The notes under the pieces were generated by a model that had not been told where the DNA came from, made no database searches, and was given only the letters and a program-made list of their open reading frames with translations. Positions 23,878 through 30,437 of a stretch of 64,000 bases of DNA are shown in pieces. This DNA is from JBAXEO01 sp963789515. GTDB lineage: Bacteria > Actinomycetota > Coriobacteriia > Anaerosomatales > JAAXUF01. A program made the translations under genes and the position numbers. The DNA is taken from NCBI GenBank assembly GCA_963789515.1, contig CAWBKW010000002.1:868001-932000 (forward strand). The letters are read 5' to 3'. Position 1 is the stretch's first letter. The number at the start of each line of letters is the position of its first letter.

Positions 23878-23911
23878 CGACCTGCCGTACACACCTGCCG
23901 AATCCACAAGG

Positions 23912-24268
23912 CTAGCCGGACAGATCCTGTACGAAAGTCACCCTGTTCCCATCCGGATCGACCGCGTCGACCGTCTTGACGATACCCGGGTACTCAGTCA
24001 GTGCGCCAAGTTCCACGTTGGCTACTGAGCAAGCCGCGCGCTGTGCGTCAATGTCGCTCACCACAAGTACTACCGTTGTGTTTCCCGCCCGCTCCGGCTC
24101 TGTGGTCACTTGGAGCCACGTTCCTGGAGCCAGCTCCCATTCTGCAACGTCTTCCGTTGGAACGACATCCGCGTCACGCCCAAGCAGAGCCTTGTACCAG
24201 TTGACGGCTCTGACCTGGTTCGTCACTGGCACCACCGCAATCACGCTGTCCAAGCCGACGATAGGCAT
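23912..24268 (-). CDS. VOC (glyoxalase-like) protein
   Basis: A 118-residue vicinal oxygen chelate protein. VIAVVPVTNQVRAVNWYKAL and LLGRDADVVPTEDVAEWEL at the front, VLVVSDIDAQRAACSVANVE in the middle, and TVDAVDPDGNRVTFVQDLSG at the end show the paired beta-alpha-beta-beta-beta module. The group includes glyoxalases and antibiotic-binding proteins; the metal ligands are incomplete here, so the role is unknown. It is the cassette nearest the integrase and so probably the most recently captured. Confidence 0.83.
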   Translation of the reverse strand: MPIVGLDSVIAVVPVTNQVRAVNWYKALLGRDADVVPTEDVAEWELAPGTWLQVTTEPERAGNTTVVLVVSDIDAQRAACSVANVELGALTEYPGIVKTVDAVDPDGNRVTFVQDLSG

Positions 24269-24549
24269 CTGCTCTCCTCTGCCGCGAGTTTCAGTTCGTC
24301 CTAAGAATGTATCTGCAGTCAGCGCTCAGCATAGTGGAGCCGCAGGAAGAACGCAGGTGAGTCGTGCCATGCAGGACGAACGACAGTCGGACAAGCGTCG
24401 GCAATGAGGTCAGACAAGTCTATGTAAGCGGCAGTTAACAACTGTTCGAAGTGGACATGCTCACTCGGCGCGGCGATTGCTTGCCTCTAATGCCTCGGCG
24501 ATCAGGTGGTCGCCCGTTCGCCCTCCGGTAGCGCCGAAAGGATCTGCAA
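24269..24549 (-). other. Junction region expected to contain attI and a cassette promoter
   Basis: This stretch lies between the first cassette gene and the hemerythrin gene. By polarity of the attC sites, attI should be here. The best candidate for the crossover is CTTAGGAC on the minus strand at about 24296-24303 (TTAGGA as in the neighbouring attC, but C in place of the expected first G), 30 bp before the VOC start. A second GTTAACT box is near 24433. No convincing cassette promoter could be fixed by eye. Confidence 0.35.
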
Positions 24550-25008
24550 GTGGCGATCACATGGGATCCATCGTATGAGACGGGTGACCCGTCTATCGAC
24601 TCGCAGCATCGCGACCTGCTCGCTATCGTCGACGAGCTTGAGGTCGCCGAAGCTCACCTGCATGACTCCCACGACGCGATCATGAACGTGCTGGGGCGAG
24701 TCATGGACTTCGCGCTGTCACACTTCCTGATGGAGGAAGAGCTGATGGTGCAGGTTGGCTATCCCTCCCCGGCCTTCGAGGAGATGATTGAGCAGCATCG
24801 CGAGTTCACCTCATACTCTCGGCTTCGAGTGTTGGAGTTTCGCTCTGGGGATCTCGTCAGTGTCCTTCCGTTGCAGGCCTTCCTGGCTGATTGGCTGACG
24901 GTTCACGAGTTCGGTCTCGACAAGGTATTCGCGGACTTTCTCAGACAGCGCGAGGACGCGATCATCGAGACTGACGGTTCTTCTTCGGCTGACTTGCTCA
25001 GTTCCTGA
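24550..25008 (+). CDS. Bacteriohemerythrin, one iron ligand changed
   Basis: A 152-residue hemerythrin-like protein starting at a GTG behind AAAGGAT. WDPSYETGDPSIDSQHRDLL is the classical N-terminus with His20. ALSHFLMEEELM gives His58 and Glu62, EQHREF gives His83, and TVHEFGLDKV gives His119 and Asp124. The position four residues before His83, normally histidine, is Met79, so only six of the seven usual di-iron ligands are visible. It would bind oxygen or sense redox state in the cytoplasm. It reads opposite to, and converges on, the integrase gene with 9 bp between stops. Confidence 0.88.
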   Translation: MAITWDPSYETGDPSIDSQHRDLLAIVDELEVAEAHLHDSHDAIMNVLGRVMDFALSHFLMEEELMVQVGYPSPAFEEMIEQHREFTSYSRLRVLEFRSGDLVSVLPLQAFLADWLTVHEFGLDKVFADFLRQREDAIIETDGSSSADLLSS

Positions 25009-25017
25009 TCTGCAGCT

Positions 25018-25980
25018 TCATAGCCTGTCCAGCGGACTCCGCACGCCGTGGCCACCCTTGTTGAGCACGTGGGTGTAGATCATCGTCGTGTTGACGCTCT
25101 TGTGACCGAGCAACTCTTGGATTGTCCGAATGTCGTAGCCGGCCTCCAGCAAGTGGGTCGCGAACGAATGCCGGAACGTGTGACACCCGGCGGGCTTCGA
25201 CACTCCAGACCGTCGCACCGCTTCCTTGACCGCCCGCTGCAGCACCGTCGGGTGAACGTGGTGCCTCCCCTCCTCGCCGGTGGAGGCGTTCCTCCACCGG
25301 CGCTGCTGCGGAAACACCCACTGCCAGGGCCACTCGGCGGGAGCGTTGGGATACTTGCGGCACAGTGCGTCCGGCAGCTTCGTCCGACCCCATCCGGCGG
25401 CCAGATCCGCCTGGTGCACTCGGCGCGCCCGCTCGAACTGCTCGCGCAGCGGCGCCTCGAGTGACTCGGGCAGCATCGTCACTCGATCCTTGTTGCCCTT
25501 GCCGTCGCGCACGGCCAACTCGCCTCTGCCGAACTCCACGTCTTGGATGCGGAGCTTCAGGCACTCTGTCAGCCGCAATCCCGAGCCATACAGCAGCGAC
25601 GCCATCAGCCAGCTCTCGCCATCGAGCTCGGCGAGCACCGACCGCACCTCCTCGCGCGTCAGCACCACCGGTAGGTGCTGACTCTTCCGAGCGCGGACCA
25701 CGTCGCCCACGTCGCCGATGTCGAAGCCGTACACGTGCCGGTACAGAAACAGCAGCGCCGAGAGCGCCTGGTTCTGGGTCGACGCGCTGACCTTCTCCTC
25801 GACCGCCAGGTGGGTCAGGTAGGCGTTGATCTCGGGCGCGCCCATGTCGGCAGGGTGCCGAAGCTTGTGGAAGTGCACGAAGCGCTTCACCCACAGGCAG
25901 TACGCCTTCTCGGTCCGCTCGCTGTAGTGCCGCGAGCGCAACTCGTCGCGCATCAGATCGAGCAGTCGTGGTTGTTGCAT
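25018..25980 (-). CDS. intI: Integron integrase
   Basis: A 320-residue tyrosine recombinase. Catalytic residues appear in order: Arg136 (GSGLRLTE), a lysine in DGKGNKDR, His267 and Arg270 (CHTFRHSFATHLLEAG), His293 (LLGHKSV) and Tyr302 (TMIYTHV). The IntI-specific insertion between the second and third patches is present at residues 201-224 (LPDALCRKYPNAPAEWPW), which binds the extrahelical bases of attC hairpins. The end GGHGVRSPLDRL is also characteristic. ATG at 25980 is chosen because upstream sequence overlaps a terminator. It reads toward the cassette array in the same direction as the cassettes, unlike the usual divergent arrangement. Confidence 0.95.
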   Translation of the reverse strand: MQQPRLLDLMRDELRSRHYSERTEKAYCLWVKRFVHFHKLRHPADMGAPEINAYLTHLAVEEKVSASTQNQALSALLFLYRHVYGFDIGDVGDVVRARKSQHLPVVLTREEVRSVLAELDGESWLMASLLYGSGLRLTECLKLRIQDVEFGRGELAVRDGKGNKDRVTMLPESLEAPLREQFERARRVHQADLAAGWGRTKLPDALCRKYPNAPAEWPWQWVFPQQRRWRNASTGEEGRHHVHPTVLQRAVKEAVRRSGVSKPAGCHTFRHSFATHLLEAGYDIRTIQELLGHKSVNTTMIYTHVLNKGGHGVRSPLDRL

Positions 25981-26067
25981 GGCGGGCCTCGGAAGGTCTC
26001 GGAAACGTCGATGGCCAGATGGTGGCGTGCGGATCTTTCCGGGGTCCAACTGCCGACAGCCAAGACA

Positions 26068-26104
26068 AAGAGCCACCGCGGGGTTCGCGCCCGCGATGGC
26101 TCTT
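26068..26104 (-). terminator. Rho-independent-like terminator of the secreted repeat protein gene
   Basis: AAGAGCCA...CGCGGG pairs with CCCGCG...TGGCTCTT around a short loop, followed on the minus strand by TTTGTCTT. It lies between the secreted-protein gene and intI, separating their transcription. Confidence 0.75.
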
Positions 26105-26126
26105 CCGAGACGCGTGGATACACTCC

Positions 26127-26957
26127 CTAGGCGACCGAGCTCTTCGTGCGCAGGCGGCTTCCGATTCCAACGACACCGAGGCTCATGATGCCGAGCAGAG
26201 CGAGGCTCCAGGGCGAGGACGCGGACGTGCTCACCACGGGCGCGGGCGGTCCGATGGTGAAGCTCCATGGCGCGAGCGCTGCATTTGAGTAGACCGTGGG
26301 ACTACCCGGCGAGACTAGGTAGAAGCAGTACTGGGTACCCACGGGACCGGAAGGCACCGTCACGACGTACGTTCCACTCTGTGAGAGTCCGTTTGCCACA
26401 ACCTGGTCCGCCACGCCGAGCGGCATGTCCGTCTTGTGGAGGACGAGCTGAGCGCCCGAGGTCAAGCCGGAACTCGTCCAGTTGATGGTGAGCGCAGAGC
26501 CCGCCGCCAGCGTCAGCCCGTTGAAGTTCGGAGACTGCGTGATGGTCCCGACAGGGGGCGGTCCTCCGGAGCCAAGCGTGAAGCTCCACGGAGTCAACGC
26601 TGCGTCAGAGTAGGTGACTCCTGGGCTTCCTGACGACACGAGGTAGTAGCAGTAGAGGCTTCCCAGGGTGCCCGCTGGCGTCGTCACCGTGTAGGACCCG
26701 TTCTGCGGGAGTCCGGAAACGACAGCGACGTCGGAAACACCCAGGGGCATGTCCGTGAACCGCAACGTGAGGGTCTCGCCCGCACCGAGGCCCGCACTCG
26801 TCCAAGAGATCGTGTAAGACGATGAAGCGGGGATGTTGCCCCCGTTGAAGTTCGGGGTCTGGGTGATCGTCGCCGCAAGTGCAGTGGACGCCATCACCAG
26901 AAGGAACAAGACGACGAGCCCCGCGAGCGTCAGAATCCTTGCTGCCCTTGTCCCCAT
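26127..26957 (-). CDS. Secreted two-repeat protein with C-terminal SPW/membrane/basic tail
   Basis: 276 residues. Residues 1-28 are a signal peptide (ILTLAGLVVLFLLVMASTAL). Two tandem repeats of about 100 residues follow (29-128 and 139-238), each starting ITQ(T/S)PNFNG and ending PWSFT(L/I)G, with beta-rich Ig-like composition and a CYY/CFY motif. The tail has SASSPWSLAL, a hydrophobic helix LLGIMSLGVVGIGS and a basic end RLRTKSSVA, the tripartite form of a surface-sorting or anchoring signal. Nearly the same tail ends the protein at 51340-52176. ATG at 26957 preferred over an upstream GTG. It has its own promoter and terminator. Confidence 0.8.
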   Translation of the reverse strand: MGTRAARILTLAGLVVLFLLVMASTALAATITQTPNFNGGNIPASSSYTISWTSAGLGAGETLTLRFTDMPLGVSDVAVVSGLPQNGSYTVTTPAGTLGSLYCYYLVSSGSPGVTYSDAALTPWSFTLGSGGPPPVGTITQSPNFNGLTLAAGSALTINWTSSGLTSGAQLVLHKTDMPLGVADQVVANGLSQSGTYVVTVPSGPVGTQYCFYLVSPGSPTVYSNAALAPWSFTIGPPAPVVSTSASSPWSLALLGIMSLGVVGIGSRLRTKSSVA

Positions 26958-27044
26958 GTGATCGACCCCAGACAATATCACGTGCACCCGACGTACTCCG
27001 TCCGTCGCGCGGGCAGATGTCCACGCGCAGCAGAATCGAGAATG

Positions 27045-27074
27045 ATTCTAGCCAAGAAGCGCACCACACGTCAA
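27045..27074 (-). promoter_or_regulatory. Sigma-70-type promoter of the secreted repeat protein
   Basis: On the minus strand TTGACG, an 18-bp spacer and TAGAAT, about 90 bp upstream of the start codon. Confidence 0.7.
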
Positions 27075-27114
27075 GGGTTGCTAAGGTTGATTCACGCAGG
27101 TCACAGTCCGTGTC

Positions 27115-27384
27115 CTACTCTCCGAACCGCTTGACCGCGCGAGCGTGCGCTTTCGCCAGCTCGTCCTCGCGGTTGCGCTTCGGCCGGTCGGTCACCAGCT
27201 CGCCGAGCAGCACCGCCGAGTCCCGTGCAATCGCGTCGACCGCGCGCTCGAACGCCGCCACATTGGCCGCCGACGGCTTCGCATAGCCGCTGATCTTGCG
27301 CACGTACTGCGTCGCTGCTGCGCGGATCTCGTCATCGGTCGCTGGCGGCTCGAAGTTGTAGAGCACGCGGATGTTTCGGCACAC
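27115..27384 (-). CDS. DUF2277 family protein
   Basis: An 89-residue protein of the DUF2277 family, recognised by the invariant start CRNIRVLYNFEPPATDDEI, then RAAATQYVRKISGYAKPS and AAFERAVDAIARDSAVLLGE. Function unknown; homologues are widespread in actinobacteria and proteobacteria. The GTG start at 27384 has AGGAGGGCC ahead, which fixes it; the longer upstream frame is noise. Its C-terminal part is basic (TDRPKRNRED, AVKRFGE). Confidence 0.88.
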   Translation of the reverse strand: MCRNIRVLYNFEPPATDDEIRAAATQYVRKISGYAKPSAANVAAFERAVDAIARDSAVLLGELVTDRPKRNREDELAKAHARAVKRFGE

Positions 27385-27533
27385 AATGGCCCTCCTGGAT
27401 CCGGACGGAGCTGCAGCGGCGCTCGAAGCGCCGCGCCCCATAGGGGAACTTACCCCAGCCAAGGCGTCACACCTGGGGTGACCGTCGCGCCCGCGGACGC
27501 GTGGCAGGGGTGCTGGCGCAGTTTCGCAGCAAG

Positions 27534-27557
27534 AAGGCCGCCCTTCCGGGCGGCCTT
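27534..27557 (-). terminator. Terminator hairpin downstream of pnp
   Basis: AAGGCCGCCC pairs perfectly with GGGCGGCCTT around TTCC; on the minus strand it is followed by CTTG. It lies 60 bp beyond the pnp stop. Confidence 0.7.
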
Positions 27558-27618
27558 CGAAGCGAGAATGTCTGAGCACGGCACCCCTGGCGCGTGGCCG
27601 CGGGCACTGGCGCAGGGT

Positions 27619-29812
27619 CTACGAGTGGTGACGCCTAGGCTTGCGATCGCCGCCACCGCCGCCGTCACGACGCGGGCCACGGTCGCCGCCCGAGCGGTCT
27701 CCCCCGCCGCCACCACCGCTGCTGGGCGGGGCCTCCGGCTTGTCGAGGCGGTCGAGGCTGACCTTGCCACGGTCGTCGATGTCGATGATCTTGACGTGGA
27801 CGGCGTCGCCCACGGCCAGAACGTCCTCGACCTTGTCCACGCGGCCCTGGGCGACGCGGCTGACGTGCAGCAGGCCGTCCTTGCCGGGGATGAGCTCGAT
27901 GAACGCGCCGAACGGCTGGATCGAGACCACGCGGCCGTGGTACTCCTCGCCGATCTCCGGCTCCTTGACGATGGCCTTGATGCGCTGAGCGGCCTCTTCT
28001 CCACCCAGGTCGCGCGACGCGATGAAGATCGTGCCGTCTTCCTGGATATCGATCTGGGCGCCCGTGTCGGCCTGGATGCTGCGGATGACCTTGCCGCCGG
28101 ACCCGATGACGTCGCGGATCTTGTCGGTCGGGATCTTGATGGTGATGATGCGCGGAGCGTACTTGCTCATCTCCTCGCGGGGAACCTGGATCGACTCCAT
28201 CATCTTGCCCAGGATGAAGGCGCGGCCTTCCTTGGCCTGCATCAGCGCGGCGCGCAAGATGTCGACGGACAGCCCCTTGGCCTTGTTGTCCATCTGCATC
28301 GCCGTGATGCCGTTCTCGGTACCCGCGACCTTGAAGTCCATGTCGCCGAGGAAGTCCTCGAGGCCCTGGATGTCGGTCAGGATGGCGACGTCGTCACCCT
28401 CCTTGATGAGCCCCATCGCGATACCGGAGACCGGGTTGCTGATCGGCACGCCGGCGTCCATGAGCGCCAGGCTCGAGCCGCAGACCGAACCCATGGAGCT
28501 GGAGCCGTTGGACTCGAGCACCTCGGACACGATGCGGATGGTGTACGGGAACACGTCCTCGGCGGGGATGACCGGCAGCAGGGCACGCTCGGCGAGCGCA
28601 CCGTGGCCGATGTCGCGACGCTTCGGACCGCGCATGAAGCCGGTCTCGCCGGTGGAGAACGGCGGGAAGTTGTAGTGGTGCAGGTAGCGCTTGCCCTCCG
28701 ACACGTCGATCGTGTCGATGCGCTGCCACTCGGACAGCATGCCCAGCGTCAGAACCGACAGCACCTGGGTCTGGCCGCGGGTGAAGAGGCCGGAGCCGTG
28801 CTGAACGCGGCAGGTAGCCGGCGGTCGTCGTGATCTGGCGGACCTCGTCGAGCTTACGGCCGTCGGCGCGCTCGCCCTCTTCGAGGACCATCGTGCGCAT
28901 GGTCTTCTTCTCGAGCTTCTTGAGCGTCGCCTTGATGTCCTTGCCGTCCGCGGCCATCTCCTCGGCGGTGAACGTGGCGATGATCTCGTCCTTGACCGCC
29001 TGGACGCCCGCCATGCGAGCGTGCTTGTCGGCGTTGTGCAGCGCGACCTTCATCTTCTCGGCACCAGCCGAGAAGATGCGCTCCACGAGGGCCTCGTCGA
29101 CGCTGTGCATCTCAACGATCTGCGGCGTGATGTCGAGCTTGGAGAGGAACTGCATCTGCACGTCGCAGAAGGCGCCTATGGCCTCCTGGGCGAACATGAG
29201 CGCGGCGAGCATGTCCTCTTCGGTGACCTCCTGCGCGCCGGCCTCGAGCATGTAGACGGCGTCCTTGGAACCGGCGACCACCAGGTCGAGATCGGAATCC
29301 TCGGCCTGATCGAAGCTCGGGTTGACCAGGAACTCGCCGGTCTCCATGTCGCGGCAGATGCGCACGCCGGCCAGCGGGCCCTCGAAGGGCAGGCCGGCGG
29401 CCATGAGGGCCGCGCTGGCGCCCATGATCGAGATGACGTCGGGCTGGTTGATCTGGTCGGCCGAGAGCACGGTCGCGATGACCTGGACCTCGTTGCGGAA
29501 CCCGTCGGCAAACGAGCTGCGGATCGGGCGGTCGATCATGCGAGCGGTCAGCGTTGCCTTCTCGGACGGGCGCGACTCGCGCTTGATGAAGCCGCCGGGG
29601 AGCTTGCCCGCGGCGTACATGCGCTCTTCGAAATCCACCGTCAGCGGGAAGAAGTCCAGATCCTTCGGGAACTTCGACGCGGTGGCGGTGACGAGCACGA
29701 TGGTCTCGCCCTGACGAACCAGGATGGCGCCGCCGGCCTGCTTGGCCAACTCCCCGGTCTCGAGCACGTACTCCTTGCCGTAAAGCTCAAACGTTTCCAC
29801 TACCTTAGTCAT
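27619..29812 (-). CDS. pnp: Polyribonucleotide nucleotidyltransferase (one apparent frameshift)
   Basis: PNPase, about 730 residues: the 3'-5' phosphorolytic exoribonuclease of the degradosome. The N-terminal RNase PH core starts VVETFELYGKEYVLETG with FPKDLDFFPLTVDFEERMYA. The second core, KH (PTDKIRDVIGSGGKVIRSIQ) and S1 (EIGEEYHGRVVSIQPFGAFI) domains follow. The two halves are in different frames: at about 28812 one extra T in CCGCGTTCAGC breaks the conserved LPRxHGSGLF. The C-terminus carries an unusual Gly/Arg/Asp-rich tail of about 35 residues (GGGGGGDRSGGDRGPRR). It follows rpsO, as in most bacteria. Confidence 0.95.
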
Positions 29813-29964
29813 AAAGCTTCTCTCTTCTTCCCTCTACCGCACCGGGCGCCCCATGCGCCGCGGCTCATCGTCTCTCCCCTTGTTGCGCTTCCTGCGCACC
29901 CGGGGTCGGTCAACCCGTATCGGACGGGTAGGCGCCGGGAGACGTTCCGACGCCGACAAAACAA

Positions 29965-29990
29965 GAAGGCGGGGTGTGATCCCCGCCTTC
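29965..29990 (-). terminator. Terminator hairpin downstream of rpsO
   Basis: GAAGGCGGGG and CCCCGCCTTC pair perfectly; on the minus strand TTGTTTTG follows. It separates rpsO from pnp, probably allowing partial read-through. Confidence 0.8.
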
Positions 29991-30006
29991 AGGTCTCTAC
30001 TGGTTG

Positions 30007-30276
30007 TTACCCACGAATCTGCAAGTCGGCGATGACCTTGCGGTACCTCTCGATGTCGCTCTTCTTGAGGTAGTTCAGAAGGCGGCGACGCTGGCCGACC
30101 ATCTGCAGAAGGCCACGGCGGGTGTGGTGGTCCTTCTTGTGGATCTTGAGGTGCTCGGTGAGGTCGCGGATGCGCTGCGTGAGCAGGGCTACCTGCACCT
30201 CGGTCGAGCCGGTATCGGTCTCGCTGCGCTTGTACTGCGCAATGATGTCGGACTTGACGTCCTTTTCCAGCGGCAT
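30007..30276 (-). CDS. rpsO: 30S ribosomal protein S15
   Basis: 89 residues, the standard S15 length, when started at ATG 30276 (AGGTGG eight bases ahead). MPLEKDVKSDIIAQYKRSET, then DTGSTEVQVALLTQRIRDLT, KIHKKDHHTRRGLLQMVGQR and RRLLNYLKKSDIERY cover the family. It binds 16S rRNA early in small-subunit assembly. A promoter lies about 100 bp upstream and a terminator downstream; pnp follows in the same direction. Confidence 0.97.
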   Translation of the reverse strand: MPLEKDVKSDIIAQYKRSETDTGSTEVQVALLTQRIRDLTEHLKIHKKDHHTRRGLLQMVGQRRRLLNYLKKSDIERYRKVIADLQIRG

Positions 30277-30373
30277 AGTCTGTTCCACCTTTCACGTGGA
30301 TTCGCCCCGGTCCGAGATGGCCGTCGGTGAGTCGTACCTCACAGGCCGGGGTAGTGGGTTGTAGCCGAGGAAG

Positions 30374-30379
30374 TATAGC
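30374..30379 (-). promoter_or_regulatory. Probable -10 element of the rpsO promoter
   Basis: TATACT on the minus strand 98 bp before rpsO. The -35 region is GC-rich and poorly matched. Confidence 0.45.
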
Positions 30380-30437
30380 ACACACGGTGCGGGGCGTGGC
30401 CCAAGCTCACGGGCGGCTTCTTCCGGGCGGGTGCCGG

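Noticed and set aside
1..24268. CRISPR array made from the regularly repeated sequences
   Set aside because: The repeats are 70-99 bp hairpins with full genes between them and integron-type core boxes, and no cas genes are present.
985..24268. Insertion sequences or transposons within the array
   Set aside because: No transposase gene or terminal inverted repeats were seen; the only recombinases are IntI and XerC.
24420..24470. Cassette promoter on the minus strand (TTCGAA with TACATA)
   Set aside because: Only three matches in the -35 and a poor -10; too weak to annotate.
25981..26268. Longer N-terminus for the integrase, in frame up to 26268
   Set aside because: It overlaps the terminator hairpin and the 3' end of the secreted-protein gene and has no IntI similarity; the ATG at 25980 gives the normal IntI start and length.
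27145..28833. Plus-strand open frame of 562 codons opposite pnp
   Set aside because: It mirrors PNPase codon structure in high-GC DNA, has no family features, and the minus strand holds conserved PNPase domains.
29813..29964. Regulatory RNA or riboswitch ahead of pnp
   Set aside because: A small ACCCGT/ACGGGT hairpin is present, but nothing matches a known leader structure that I can support by eye.
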